Source: SFHK01 sp964554795
Lineage (GTDB): Bacteria > Bacillota > Clostridia > Christensenellales > Aristaeellaceae
Length of the DNA stretch: 48,657 nucleotides
Assembly (NCBI GenBank): GCA_964554795.1
Contig: CAZKQB010000020.1
Location: forward strand, 1-48,657
Direction of reading: 5' to 3'
Position numbers and translations under genes: made by a program. Shown one piece after another: positions 8,771 through 18,647 of this stretch; positions within the stretch are counted from its first letter, which is position 1, and each line of letters opens with the position of its first letter. Below the pieces are notes generated by a model. It saw only the letters and a list, made by a program, of their open reading frames with translations, was not told the DNA's origin and did no database searches.

Positions 8771-9799
8771 GTGAAGCAGGTCATCATTGCCGTAGACGCC
8801 ATGGGCGGCGATAACGCGCCGGGCGCGGCCGTTCAGGGTTGTCTTTCCGCGCTCCACGCGCATGATGATTTGGTCATTCGTCTGTTCGGCCGCAGGGAGC
8901 TTGTTCAACCGTATTTGGAAGCCGCCGGGAGTGAAAGAAGCCGAATCGAGCTGATCGACGCGCCCGACGAAATCACCATGCACGACGAGCCGATGCTGGC
9001 GGTACGCCGCAAAACAGAGTCCTCCATGGTGAAGGCGCTGATGGACGTGCGCGAGAAGCGCGCGGACGCGGCGGTTTCGGCAGGCTCGACGGGCGCGCTG
9101 TTTCTGGGCGGCATGGCGTATGTGCGCGTGATGCGCGGCATCGACCGTCCGGCGCTGGCCCCGGTGCTGCCGGGCCTCAACAAGCCCTTTCTGCTGATCG
9201 ATTCCGGTGCAAACGCAGACTGTCAGCCCCGTTACCTTCTGCAGTTCGGCCTGATGGGCTCTGTATACATGAACCGCGTGCTGGGCGTGGAAACGCCGGA
9301 CGTAGGCCTTGTGAACATCGGCGTGGAGGACACCAAGGGCAACAAGCTGGTGAAGGAGGCCTATCGCCTGATGAGCGCGCAGACGACCTATCATTTCGCC
9401 GGAAACTGCGAGGCTCGGGACGTGCAGTTCGGCAATTTCGACGTGGTCGTTACCGACGGCTTCACCGGAAACGTAATTCTGAAATATGCCGAGGGACTCA
9501 CGAGCGTGCTGTTTAAGCAGATGAAGGCCGCGGTGAAATCCTCCCCGCGCGCGTTGCTGGGCGGTCTGCTTCTGAAGCCCGCGCTTTCGTCGCTGCGCGA
9601 AAAAATGAACGCCGACGAATACGGCGGCGCGCCGCTGATCGGCCTTGAGGGCACGGTCGTGAAGGCGCACGGCTCGTCGGGCGACTTCGCCTTCTGCAGC
9701 GCGCTGGAGCAGGCGCGGCTGATGGTGCTGGGCGACGTAACCGGCCGCATCCGCGACGGGCTCGCCGAAATTTCGGCAGGCGAAGCATCCCATACATAA
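8771..9799 (+). CDS. plsX: Phosphate acyltransferase PlsX
   Basis: This 342-residue enzyme converts acyl-ACP and phosphate to acyl-phosphate, the first step of phosphatidic acid synthesis in Gram-positive bacteria. The N-terminal VIIAVDAMGGDNAP is the classic PlsX start, and SAGSTGALF and VTDGFTGNVILK are further family blocks. I place the start at the GTG at 8771, preceded by GGAGGGAGGA. The frame stays open upstream, but that part lies over the promoter. The gene heads the plsX-acpP-rnc-smc-ftsY run. Confidence 0.96.
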   Translation: MKQVIIAVDAMGGDNAPGAAVQGCLSALHAHDDLVIRLFGRRELVQPYLEAAGSERSRIELIDAPDEITMHDEPMLAVRRKTESSMVKALMDVREKRADAAVSAGSTGALFLGGMAYVRVMRGIDRPALAPVLPGLNKPFLLIDSGANADCQPRYLLQFGLMGSVYMNRVLGVETPDVGLVNIGVEDTKGNKLVKEAYRLMSAQTTYHFAGNCEARDVQFGNFDVVVTDGFTGNVILKYAEGLTSVLFKQMKAAVKSSPRALLGGLLLKPALSSLREKMNADEYGGAPLIGLEGTVVKAHGSSGDFAFCSALEQARLMVLGDVTGRIRDGLAEISAGEASHT

Positions 9800-9833
9800 T
9801 AAATTTCCGCTATAGCTTTAGGAGGGCTTATTC

Positions 9834-10076
9834 ATGACGTACAATGAGATTTTTGACAAGGTTGCCGAACTGATCGTCGCTCAGCTGCCCGTATCCATCG
9901 AGCAGGTGAAGCCGGAATCCAAGCTGGTGGAGGATCTGGGCGCGGACAGCGCGAACGTGATGATTCTCGTGTTCGATCTCGAGCGCGAGTTCGACATTCA
10001 GGTGGACAACGACGCGCTGGCCGGCGTGCGCACGGTGGACGACATCGTGAAATACCTCGAGAAGGCCGTCGGCTGA
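9834..10076 (+). CDS. acpP: Acyl carrier protein
   Basis: This is an 80-residue acidic protein. The phosphopantetheine-accepting serine lies in LGADSANVM, where most ACPs have GADSLDxVE. The Ser is kept, but the following Leu is Ala. The helix-II block DLEREFDIQVDND is typical. Its position directly between plsX and rnc, with a strong AGGAGG site, is the usual one for the fatty-acid ACP. The stop codon overlaps the rnc start (TGATG), indicating translational coupling. Confidence 0.94.
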   Translation: MTYNEIFDKVAELIVAQLPVSIEQVKPESKLVEDLGADSANVMILVFDLEREFDIQVDNDALAGVRTVDDIVKYLEKAVG

Positions 10077-10750
10077 TGGACGAGATAGAGGCCCATCTGG
10101 GGTATACATTTCAGGACCGGGCGCTGCTGGAGGCGGCGCTCACGCATCCCTCCTACGGCGGCGACCATCACGTTCCGCATTATCAGCGGCTCGAGTTTCT
10201 GGGCGACGCCGTATTTGAGCTGCGCGTAAGCGAGCGGCTGTACGTCGCCTTTCCACAGCTGCCGGAGGGCAACCTCACGCGCATGCGCGCCGACCTCGTG
10301 TGCGAGGCATCGCTCTCAGGGGCGGCGCGGCGGCTGGGGCTGGCGGAGCGCATCCGGCTTTCGGTGGGCGAAGCGCGCACCGGCGGGCGGAATAAGCCGT
10401 CCATCCTGTGCGACGTAATGGAGGCCGTGGTCGGCGCCGTGTATCTGGACGGCGGCCGGGATGCGGCCAACGCGCTGATCGAGCGCGCCATCGGTGCGGA
10501 CATCGACTCCGCCCGCCCCGCTGAGGATCATCTGGACGCAAAAAGCCGCCTGCAGACCCTTCTGCAAAGCGGCGGGCGCATGCCTGTCTATGAGCTGATC
10601 GAGCGGAGCGGCCCCGACCACATGCCGCTGTTCCGCTTCCGCGTGTCGGTAAACGACGAATCCCTGGGCGAGGGCGAGGGCCACAGCAAGCAGCAGGCAC
10701 AAACTGCCGCCGCAGAGGCCGCGCTCGAACGCCTCCGCGCAAGCACCTGA
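10076..10750 (+). CDS. rnc: Ribonuclease III
   Basis: This 224-residue endonuclease cleaves double-stranded RNA in rRNA and mRNA processing. The catalytic signature RLEFLGDAVFEL is present, with the second acidic cluster DVMEAVVGAVYLDGG. A double-stranded-RNA-binding domain covers about the last 70 residues and ends in GEGEGHSKQQAQTAAAEAAL. The start overlaps the acpP stop by one base. Confidence 0.96.
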   Translation: MDEIEAHLGYTFQDRALLEAALTHPSYGGDHHVPHYQRLEFLGDAVFELRVSERLYVAFPQLPEGNLTRMRADLVCEASLSGAARRLGLAERIRLSVGEARTGGRNKPSILCDVMEAVVGAVYLDGGRDAANALIERAIGADIDSARPAEDHLDAKSRLQTLLQSGGRMPVYELIERSGPDHMPLFRFRVSVNDESLGEGEGHSKQQAQTAAAEAALERLRAST

Positions 10751-10927
10751 CGCCGACCGCAGCGCGCTTCCGCATGTCGGCAGCGGCGAGACGCCGATCA
10801 GACTGCGGACGCACGATGCGCAAAGGCCTTTTCGTCGCTTCCGCACGGCGGAAAACGACAGCGCAGCGGCCGCAAATCGCGGACGCGCATATACGGATTC
10901 CTCTACGAAATGGAGCAAGCATAGAAA

Positions 10928-13900
10928 TTGCGACTGAAGAAACTCTACATTCACGGCTTTAAATCCTTTGCCGACCGGGTGGAAATGACGTTCGAGCACG
11001 GCGTGACCGGCGTCGTCGGCCCCAACGGCTGCGGAAAAAGCAATATCTCCGACGCGGTGCGCTGGGTTCTGGGCGAGCAGAGTGCACGCCAGCTTCGCGG
11101 CTCCAAGATGGAGGACGTCATTTTCAACGGCACCGAAAAGCGCCGCCGCATGGCGTACTGCGAGGTAACGCTGACGTTTGACAACGAGGATCATTCGCTG
11201 CCGTCCGACTATACCGAAGTCGCCGTCACGCGCCGCGTGTTCCGCACCGGCGACAGCGAATATCTGCTTAACGGCACGGCCTGCCGCCTGAAGGACGTTG
11301 TGGATCTGTTCCGCGACACCGGCATCGGGCGCGACGGCTATTCCATCGTCGGGCAGGGCCGCGTGGGCGAAATTCTGTCCCAGAAGAGCGAGGATCGCAG
11401 GCAGGTATTCGAGGAGGCTGCGGGCATTGTGAAATACAAGTCCCGCAAGCTGGAGGCCGAAAAGCGGCTGGACAACACCGAGCAGAACCTGTCGCGCGTG
11501 GCGGACATCATCAGCGAGCTGGAGGCGCGGCTAGAGCCCCTGCGCGCCCAGAGCGAGGACGCGCGCAAATACCTTGCCATGCGCGAGGAGCAGAAGGGGC
11601 TTGATTTAAACGTATTCCTGATTCGCAGCGAGCGTTATCAGGAGAAGATTGCCGAATTGCGCCTGACCGCCGAAAACATGCGCGAAACGCTTGCGCAGAA
11701 CGAGCGCGAGCAGCAGGCGCTGAACGAGCGGCGCGAAAGCGTGCAGAATCAGCTGAGCGAGCGCGAGGAAAAGGCCGCCGAGCTGCGCGAGGCTCTGCAA
11801 ACGCTGATTCAGGAGGTCGAGGCGCAGGAGGGACAGGCAAACGTACTTCGCGAGCGCCTGACCGCGTCCCGCCGCGAGCAGGCGCGCGTGGAGGACGAAA
11901 AGCGCGCCGCCGAGGAGGGCGAGGCCGGCATGCGCCGCCGCATCGAAGCGCTGGAGGGCGAAATCACCCGCGAGGGCGAAGCGGTCGCGGCGCGCGAGCA
12001 GCAGCAGGATGCGCTTGACCGCGCGCTGGAGGATGCCGAAACCGCCGCCGCGCGCCTGGAAGCCGAGGCGGAGGACGCAAAGGAGCGCGTGATCCGCTTC
12101 ATGAACGACATGGGCGACGTAAAAAGCGAGCAGGCGCGCCTGACCGCGCTGGGCGAAGCCATCGACCGCCAGCTTGCATCCCTCTCTGCGGGTGCAGAGG
12201 AGGACAGCCGCGTGACGGCCGACCTGACGCGCGCCGTTGAGGACGCAGAGGGCATATGGGACGAGGAAAACGACCGTCTGAAGGCGCTGAACGAGGCCGC
12301 AAGCCAGGCCTCCGAGCGCAAGCGCGAGGCGGACGAGGCCTATGAACGCCTGACGGCGGAATCGCAGAAGCTGCTTTCAGCCAGGCAGGAGCTGGGCAGC
12401 CGTCTGAAGCTGCTTACCGAAATGCAGCGCGACTACGAGGGCTACAATCTGTCCGTCAAGCAGGTGCTGATGGAAGCGGAGCGCCGCGGCGGCGCCGGAG
12501 TACACGGCGTTGTGGCCTCCATTCTGCATGCGCCGCAGAGGCTGGAGCGCGCACTGGACATGGTGCTGGGCGGAACGCTTCAAAACGTCGTCGTTGACCG
12601 CGACGAGGACGCGAAGGCCATGATCGAATACCTAAAGCGCAACCGCTACGGACGCGCGACCTTCCTGCCCATCTCGTCCATTCGCGGACGCACGCTGGAC
12701 ATGGGCGAGCGCCGGGTGCTGACGATGCCCGGCTGCGTGGGTCTGGCCTCCGAGATGGTCACCTATGACCTGATCTACCGCGGCATTGTGGAAAATCTTC
12801 TGGGGCGCACGGTGATTGCCGAGGATCTGAACAGCGGCATTGCCATCCAGCGCGCGGGACGGTATCAGTTCCGCCTGGTCACGCTGGACGGCGACGTGAT
12901 GCATTCCGGCGGCTCGATGACCGGCGGAAGCGTGCAGTCGCGCATGACGAGCCTTCTGTCGCGCGAGCGCGAAATCACCGAAAGCACCGAAAACATGAAA
13001 AAGCTCACCGAAAGGCTTTCACAGGCGCAGAACCAGCTGCGAAAGAGCGAGGAGAACCGCGCGCAGCTCAAAAGGGAGCGCGCACAGCTGTTTGATGACG
13101 TGCACCAGCAGGAAATCGCCGTCACGCGCGCCGAGGATCACCGGACGCGCGCGAGGGAGGAGCTGAACGCCCACGCCGACCGCGCTGCCCGCGTGAACGA
13201 GGCGCGCGAACAGCTGGCCGAGCAGAAGACAGAGATTCTTTCTCAGCTGAACGCGCTGAGCCAGCGCAGGGATACCACCGAGGACGAGGGCGAGACGCTG
13301 CGCAGGCGGGCACAGGAGCTTCAGACCCGTCTTTCCGAAAAGCGCGTGGAGCTGAACCGTCAGCGGCAGGAGACCGGAGACGCGCGCGTGGAGCTGGCTA
13401 CGGCCAAGCGCGGCTTTGAGGCGCTGAAGCAGGATCTTTCGCGCCTGAACGCGCAGAAGGGCGACGCCGCACGCACGCTGGCCGAGGCCAACGCGGCACT
13501 CGCCACGCTTGGCGATCGCCTGAAGACCGACGAGCAGGCGCTCGGCGCGGAGGAGAGCCTGCTGGAGCTTGCGCGCGAGGGACTGAACGCTGCGCGCGAC
13601 GACTTCCAAAGGGCCGACGAAAGCCGCCTGAGCGCGCAAACGGAGCTTCGCGAAATCAGCGAAAGCGCCGAGCGTCTGCGCGTGGCGACCGAGGAATTCA
13701 CCGACCGCAGCCACCGCGCCGAAATGGCGCTTTCCCGCGCGGAGAACGATCTGGAGCAGATGACCGCGCGCATCTGGGAGGACTATCAGCTGACCTACGA
13801 GGGCGCGGAGCCGTTCCGCGACCCCGAGTTCCGGCTGGCCGAAAGTGAAAAACGGCTGAACGCGCTGCGCGCCGCCATCCGCGCGATGGGGCCGGTCAAC

Positions 13901-14488
13901 GTGTCCGCCATGGACGAATACCGCGAAACCAGCGAGCGCTATACCGAGCTGGCCGCGCAGCGCGACGATCTGGAGCGCGCGAAGAACGACCTAATGGGCA
14001 TCATCAGCGAGCTGACAAGCAAGATGGAAACCCAGTTCCGCGCACAGTTTGAGCAGCTGGACGTATACTTCCGCCAAACCTTCACCGAGCTTTTCGGCGG
14101 CGGCCGCGCAGAGCTGCGGCTGGAGGATCCGAAGGACGCGCTGAACACCGGCATCGAAATCGTAGCGCAGCCGCCGGGAAAAAAGCTTCAGATGCTGTCG
14201 CTTCTGTCGGGCGGCGAGCGCGCGCTGACGGCCATCGCCATCCTGTTTGCGATGCTCAAGCTCAAGCCCACGCCGTTCTGCATTCTGGACGAAATCGAGG
14301 CCGCGCTGGACGACGCGAACATCGACAACTTCGCCGAGTACCTGCAAACCTACTCCACAAAAACGCAGTTCGTCGTCGTTACGCACAGAAAGGGCACGAT
14401 GTCCCGGTGCGACGCGCTGTACGGCGTGGCGATGGAGGAGAAGGGCGTTTCCAAGCTGATGAGCGTTAAGCTTGCGGACGCCGTATAA
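10928..14488 (+). CDS. smc: Chromosome segregation ATPase SMC
   Basis: This 1186-residue protein is of the full length expected for bacterial SMC, which compacts and segregates the chromosome together with ScpA and ScpB. Walker A is GPNGCGKS at residues 31-38. Long coiled coils cover about 170-500 and 680-1020, separated by a hinge containing GGAGVHGVV and MTGGS. The ABC signature LLSGGERALTAIA lies near residue 1092, followed by Walker B ILDEIEAALDD. The start is a TTG giving MRLKKLYIHGF, the normal SMC N-terminus, with GGAG at 10912-10915. A 177-base gap separates it from rnc and shows no clear promoter or gene. Confidence 0.97.
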   Translation: MRLKKLYIHGFKSFADRVEMTFEHGVTGVVGPNGCGKSNISDAVRWVLGEQSARQLRGSKMEDVIFNGTEKRRRMAYCEVTLTFDNEDHSLPSDYTEVAVTRRVFRTGDSEYLLNGTACRLKDVVDLFRDTGIGRDGYSIVGQGRVGEILSQKSEDRRQVFEEAAGIVKYKSRKLEAEKRLDNTEQNLSRVADIISELEARLEPLRAQSEDARKYLAMREEQKGLDLNVFLIRSERYQEKIAELRLTAENMRETLAQNEREQQALNERRESVQNQLSEREEKAAELREALQTLIQEVEAQEGQANVLRERLTASRREQARVEDEKRAAEEGEAGMRRRIEALEGEITREGEAVAAREQQQDALDRALEDAETAAARLEAEAEDAKERVIRFMNDMGDVKSEQARLTALGEAIDRQLASLSAGAEEDSRVTADLTRAVEDAEGIWDEENDRLKALNEAASQASERKREADEAYERLTAESQKLLSARQELGSRLKLLTEMQRDYEGYNLSVKQVLMEAERRGGAGVHGVVASILHAPQRLERALDMVLGGTLQNVVVDRDEDAKAMIEYLKRNRYGRATFLPISSIRGRTLDMGERRVLTMPGCVGLASEMVTYDLIYRGIVENLLGRTVIAEDLNSGIAIQRAGRYQFRLVTLDGDVMHSGGSMTGGSVQSRMTSLLSREREITESTENMKKLTERLSQAQNQLRKSEENRAQLKRERAQLFDDVHQQEIAVTRAEDHRTRAREELNAHADRAARVNEAREQLAEQKTEILSQLNALSQRRDTTEDEGETLRRRAQELQTRLSEKRVELNRQRQETGDARVELATAKRGFEALKQDLSRLNAQKGDAARTLAEANAALATLGDRLKTDEQALGAEESLLELAREGLNAARDDFQRADESRLSAQTELREISESAERLRVATEEFTDRSHRAEMALSRAENDLEQMTARIWEDYQLTYEGAEPFRDPEFRLAESEKRLNALRAAIRAMGPVNVSAMDEYRETSERYTELAAQRDDLERAKNDLMGIISELTSKMETQFRAQFEQLDVYFRQTFTELFGGGRAELRLEDPKDALNTGIEIVAQPPGKKLQMLSLLSGGERALTAIAILFAMLKLKPTPFCILDEIEAALDDANIDNFAEYLQTYSTKTQFVVVTHRKGTMSRCDALYGVAMEEKGVSKLMSVKLADAV

Positions 14489-14509
14489 TCTGAGACGGGA
14501 GGAATGAGC

Positions 14510-15409
14510 ATGGGTCTTTTCAGCAAAATCAAGGAAGGGCTTTTCAAGACGCGCGGCAACGTGGGTCAAAAAATGGATCAGCTGGTCGAAAGCAGCCGCG
14601 CACTGGACGACGACTTCTTCGACGAGCTGTCGGACATTCTGGTAATGGCCGATGTGGGCGTGACCACGGCGACCGAGGCGGTGGACGAGCTGCGCGACCG
14701 CGTGACCGCCGACAGAATCACCGACGCGGCAAACGCGAAGGAAATCTTCAAGGAAATTCTTGCCTCCCGCATGCGCGATAAGCCCATGGTGCTGGAAAGC
14801 CCGTCGGTCATCTTCATCATCGGCGTGAACGGCGTGGGCAAGACCACGTCCATCGGCAAGCTTGCCGCGCGCCTGAAAACGGTGGGCCGCCGCGTGCTGA
14901 TTGTGGCGGGCGACACGTTCCGCGCCGCCGCTGCCGAGCAGCTGACGGTATGGGCCGACCGTGCCGACGTGCCGATCGTCAAGCGCACCGAGGGCGCCGA
15001 CCCTGCGAGCGTGGTGTTTGACGGCATTCAGACCGCCCGCGCGCGCCATGCCGACGTTCTTTTAGTGGACACGGCGGGGCGGCTGCACAACAAGGCGCAC
15101 CTGATGGAGGAGCTTAAAAAGATGGCGCGCATCGTGTCCCGCGATTTCCCGGAGGCAAAGATGCACGCGCTTCTGGTAATCGACGCGACCACCGGACAGA
15201 ACGGCTTAAGTCAAGCGCGCGTGTTCAAGGACGTGGCCGATCTGGACGGCATTATCCTGACCAAGCTGGACGGCACTGCCAAGGGCGGCATTGCCATGGC
15301 AATCCGGCAGGAGCTGGGGCTGCCGGTGCGCTACATCGGCGTGGGCGAGGGGCTGGACGACATGCAGCCGTTCGACGCAAAGGAATACATCGAAGCAATC
15401 TTCGGATAA
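14510..15409 (+). CDS. ftsY: Signal recognition particle receptor FtsY
   Basis: This 299-residue GTPase docks SRP-ribosome complexes at the membrane for co-translational insertion. It has the GVNGVGKT P-loop (105-112), DTAGRLHN and TKLDGTAKGG. The acidic N-terminal A domain of E. coli FtsY is missing, as is usual in Firmicutes. The ATG at 14510 (MGLFSKIKEGL) fits the GGGAGG site at 14497-14502 better than the ATG two codons upstream. smc-ftsY adjacency is widespread in Firmicutes. Confidence 0.96.
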   Translation: MGLFSKIKEGLFKTRGNVGQKMDQLVESSRALDDDFFDELSDILVMADVGVTTATEAVDELRDRVTADRITDAANAKEIFKEILASRMRDKPMVLESPSVIFIIGVNGVGKTTSIGKLAARLKTVGRRVLIVAGDTFRAAAAEQLTVWADRADVPIVKRTEGADPASVVFDGIQTARARHADVLLVDTAGRLHNKAHLMEELKKMARIVSRDFPEAKMHALLVIDATTGQNGLSQARVFKDVADLDGIILTKLDGTAKGGIAMAIRQELGLPVRYIGVGEGLDDMQPFDAKEYIEAIFG

Positions 15410-15427
15410 ATGGCAGGAGGAAAGGTT

Positions 15428-17182
15428 ATGCACACGTTTTCCATTGAAAAGGACGCTTTCTATCTGGACGGCGCGCCCTTCCGCGTGCTGGCCGGTACGA
15501 TTCACTACTTCCGCGTGCCGCGCGAATACTGGCGCGACCGGCTTTTGAAGCTCAAGCACTGCGGCTTCAACGCCGTGGAGACCTATGTGGCGTGGAACGC
15601 CCATATGCCCACGGAGGATTCCTTTGTAACAGACGGTATGCTGGATCTGTCTGCCTACCTGTCGCTTGCCGAGGAGCTGGGTCTGTGGGCGATTGTGCGC
15701 CCCGGCCCGTACATCTGCGCCGAGTGGGAGGCGGGCGGATTGCCCTGGTGGCTTCTGAAGGAAAACATGCCGCTGCGCTGTGCCGACCCCCGATATCTTG
15801 CGAGAGTGGACGCCTTCTATGACCGCCTGATGCCGCTTCTGAAGCCGCATCAGATCACCGAGGGCGGCAACATTCTGATGATGCAGGTAGAAAACGAATA
15901 CGGCAGCTACGGCGACGACAAGGAATACCTTGCCTACCTGCGGGACGGCATGCGCCAGCGCGGAATCACCGTGCCGCTGTTCACCTCCGACGGCTCCGCC
16001 GATTTCATGCTCACCGGCGGAACGCTTCCGGACGTGCACAAAACCTGCAACTTCGGCTCCCGCGCCGAGGAGCAGATGGCCTGCCTGCGCCGCTTCCAGC
16101 CCGACGGCCCGCTGATGTGCTCCGAATACTGGAACGGCTGGTTCGATCACTGGGGCGAGACGCATCACGCCCGCGTGCCCGAGGAATCCGCAGAGGAATT
16201 CGATAAGCTGCTGGCGCTGGGCTCGTCCGCTACGGCGTATACGTTCCATGGCGGCACGAACTTCGGCTTTATGAACGGCGCGAACTGCCCCTCCGTGCGC
16301 GAGTATCAGCCCACGATCAACAGCTATGACGACGACGCGCTTTTGAACGAGTGCGGCGACATCACGCCCAAGTACCGCCTGTTTCGGGAGGTCATTGCGA
16401 AGTACGCGCCCGTTCCGAACGAGCCGGAGCCCGCAAGCCTTCCCAAGGCGAATTACGGCACGGTGAAGCTGACGCAGAGCGCAAGGCTGTTTGACGCGCT
16501 TCCTGCGCTTGGCAAAAGGCGCCATACCGCCGCGCCCGAAACGATGGAGGCGCTGGGGCAGGGCTATGGCTTCATCCTGTATCATACGCATGTAAAAGGG
16601 CCGCGCGAGGAAAATGCGCTGGTGCTTCAGAACGTGCGCGACCGCGCCCACGTGTTTGCAAACGGCGAATTCAAGGGCGTAATCTACCGAAACGATGCGG
16701 AAAGCGCCGTGCGCCTTTCCGTGCCCGCCGAAGGACTGACGCTGGACGTGCTGGTGGAAAACATGGGACGCGTCAACTACGGCCCCTACCTGCGCGACCC
16801 TAAGGGCGTAACCGAGGGAATCCGGCTGGGTCAGCAGTTCCTGTATAGCTGGGACGAATGGACGCTGCCGATGGACGATATTTCCGCGCTGCGGTTTGAA
16901 GACGGCGCGGCTCCGTTTGACGGCACCCCAGTCTTCCTGCGCGGCACGTTCGACGCGGGCGACGAGCCGAAGGATACCTTCGTGAAGCTGCCCGGCTTCA
17001 AAAAGGGCGTAATCTTCGTAAACGGCAGGCCGCTGTCCCGCCATTGGGAAATCGGCCCGCAGAGAAGCGCCTATCTGCCCGCGCCGTTCCTGAAAAAGGG
17101 CGAAAACGAGCTGGTTGTACTGGAGCTGGATGGCTTTGACGTGCCGGAGGCCGTGCTGTCCGACGAGATGGATTTGGGCTGA
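15428..17182 (+). CDS. Glycoside hydrolase family 35 beta-galactosidase
   Basis: This 584-residue enzyme cleaves terminal beta-galactosides. The GH35 blocks are clear: LAGTIHYFRVPREYWRDRL at the N-terminus, the acid/base E157 in VENEYGSYG, the nucleophile E233 in CSEYWNGWFDHWG, and FHGGTNFGFMNGA. The C-terminal third forms the usual beta-sandwich domains. There is no signal peptide, so it acts on imported oligosaccharides in the cytoplasm. I start it at the ATG at 15428, seven bases after AGGAGGA. It lies only 18 bases after ftsY, so it is apparently transcribed as a passenger of the housekeeping operon. Confidence 0.95.
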   Translation: MHTFSIEKDAFYLDGAPFRVLAGTIHYFRVPREYWRDRLLKLKHCGFNAVETYVAWNAHMPTEDSFVTDGMLDLSAYLSLAEELGLWAIVRPGPYICAEWEAGGLPWWLLKENMPLRCADPRYLARVDAFYDRLMPLLKPHQITEGGNILMMQVENEYGSYGDDKEYLAYLRDGMRQRGITVPLFTSDGSADFMLTGGTLPDVHKTCNFGSRAEEQMACLRRFQPDGPLMCSEYWNGWFDHWGETHHARVPEESAEEFDKLLALGSSATAYTFHGGTNFGFMNGANCPSVREYQPTINSYDDDALLNECGDITPKYRLFREVIAKYAPVPNEPEPASLPKANYGTVKLTQSARLFDALPALGKRRHTAAPETMEALGQGYGFILYHTHVKGPREENALVLQNVRDRAHVFANGEFKGVIYRNDAESAVRLSVPAEGLTLDVLVENMGRVNYGPYLRDPKGVTEGIRLGQQFLYSWDEWTLPMDDISALRFEDGAAPFDGTPVFLRGTFDAGDEPKDTFVKLPGFKKGVIFVNGRPLSRHWEIGPQRSAYLPAPFLKKGENELVVLELDGFDVPEAVLSDEMDLG

Positions 17183-17193
17183 GGAGGCTAATC

Positions 17194-17922
17194 ATGCGCT
17201 TTCTGTTTCTGGGCACCGGCGCGGCGGACTGGAAAGAGCCGACGACCGACGGCGAATATCGCCGGAATACGTCCACGTTGGTGGACGGGCAGCTGCTGAT
17301 TGACGGAAACGAGACGATTTCCGATTGCCTGCCCGCGCTTCAGGGCGTGCCCGCCATGCTTTTCACCCATAGCCACCGCGACCACTATTCCAAAGCCTTT
17401 CTTCAGAGGGTGCGCCCCGCGCGCGCCCTCTGCGAGGAAAGCTGGGCGGAGGAGGCCGGAGCGGAGCCGCTTGCGCCCGGACGCGCGATTTCCGCGGCGG
17501 GCTTTGAGCTTCTTCCCGTGACGGCAAGCCACTCTACCGACCGAAAAAACGAGCGTCCGCTTCACTATATCCTTGAAAAAAGCGGCCAACGCATCCTGTA
17601 CGCCACCGACGGCGCGTGGCTGACGAACCACGCCTACCACGCCATTAAGGATGGCGCGCCGCTGGACGGCTGCATATTCGACGGCACGGTTGGCGACGCC
17701 TTCCCGGACGACTGGCGCGTGTTTGAGCACAACACGCTGCCTATGGTGCGCGCCATGCGCCGCGCGCTGGAAAAGGCAGAGCTTCTGAAAACCGGCGCGC
17801 CGGTGGTCGTAACGCACCTTGCGCGCACCCTGCACCCCTCGCAGGCCGCTCTTGAGGCGCACGAGGCTGCCTCCGGTGCACCCCTGATCGTCGCACGCGA
17901 CGGCATGACGTTTGAATTCTGA
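17194..17922 (+). CDS. MBL-fold metallohydrolase (PhnP-like)
   Basis: This 242-residue protein has a metallo-beta-lactamase fold. The metal-binding HxHxDH motif is H59-S-H61-R-D63-H64, and later metal ligands are plausible in TASHS, YATDGAW and VTHLARTLHP. The N-terminal MRFLFLGTGAADW resembles PhnP and other phosphodiesterase-type members acting on small phosphorylated or lactone-like substrates. No phn genes are near, so the substrate is unknown. It sits 11 bases after the GH35 gene with a strong GAGGAGG site, ending the long operon. Confidence 0.85.
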   Translation: MRFLFLGTGAADWKEPTTDGEYRRNTSTLVDGQLLIDGNETISDCLPALQGVPAMLFTHSHRDHYSKAFLQRVRPARALCEESWAEEAGAEPLAPGRAISAAGFELLPVTASHSTDRKNERPLHYILEKSGQRILYATDGAWLTNHAYHAIKDGAPLDGCIFDGTVGDAFPDDWRVFEHNTLPMVRAMRRALEKAELLKTGAPVVVTHLARTLHPSQAALEAHEAASGAPLIVARDGMTFEF

Positions 17923-17936
17923 TGAGCGGCACAAAT

Positions 17937-17976
17937 AGCCGTGACATCCGCGCCTGCGGCGGTCGCGGCTTTTCTT
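17937..17976 (+). terminator. Terminator of the plsX to MBL operon
   Basis: A GC-rich imperfect hairpin starts AGCCGTGAC (17937) and closes with GTCGCGGCT (to 17970), followed by TTTCTT. Confidence 0.7.
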
Positions 17977-18047
17977 ATTGGATTGAAAAAAACGCCTATC
18001 TCTGCAGCTGAGCCGCAGGGATGGCAGCTGACAGGAATGAATGCGAA

Positions 18048-18647
18048 ATGAAAATTCTTGTAACGGCGTTTGAGCCATTTGGCGGCGATACGGTCAACCC
18101 GACCATGGAGGTGCTTTCGCAGCTTCAGCCGAGGGAGGGGCTTTCAAGGCTGATGCTGCCGGTGACGTTTGCAGGGGCGGGGGCGGAGCTTGCGCGCGCG
18201 TTGGAGGCGCTTCGGCCGGACGCGGTGCTTTCGCTTGGGCTGGCCGGGGGACGGGACAGGATCACGCCGGAGCGCATCGCGATCAACCTGGACGATGCGC
18301 GAATCGCAGACAACGACGGCTTTCAGCCCGTGGATCTGCCGATTGTGCCGGGCGGGCCGGACGCGTATTTCAGCACCCTGCCGGTGCGCGAAATCGCGCG
18401 GCGCATCGGAGCGCTGGGCATTCCCGCCGGGCTTTCGCTTTCGGCGGGTACGTATGTGTGCAACCACGTGATGTACATGGCCCTGCATCTGGCAAGGGTC
18501 CATTATCCCGGCATGAGGTGCGGCTTTCTGCACGTGCCGTATATGGACGAGATGCCGCATGACGCATCGAAGCCGTCTATGCCGCTTAGAGACATCGTGC
18601 GCGCCGTGGAGGAAGCCGTGCGCACAATCGCCGGGGAGGACGTATGA
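18048..18647 (+). CDS. pcp: Pyrrolidone-carboxylate peptidase
   Basis: This 199-residue cysteine peptidase (family C15) removes N-terminal pyroglutamate from peptides. The start MKILVTAFEPFGGDTVNP is diagnostic. The catalytic Glu lies in GGRDRITPERIAIN, the Cys in GTYVCNHVMY, and the His in GFLHVPYMDEMP. An in-frame ATG nine codons upstream lacks family similarity, so I use 18048. Its stop overlaps the dus start (ATGA), so the two are coupled. No strong promoter is visible in the 125-base gap upstream. Confidence 0.95.
   Translation: MKILVTAFEPFGGDTVNPTMEVLSQLQPREGLSRLMLPVTFAGAGAELARALEALRPDAVLSLGLAGGRDRITPERIAINLDDARIADNDGFQPVDLPIVPGGPDAYFSTLPVREIARRIGALGIPAGLSLSAGTYVCNHVMYMALHLARVHYPGMRCGFLHVPYMDEMPHDASKPSMPLRDIVRAVEEAVRTIAGEDV

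Noticed and set aside
10774..10927. Small gene between rnc and smc
   Set aside because: The open frame continues into smc in another phase, has no ribosome binding site and no recognisable product.
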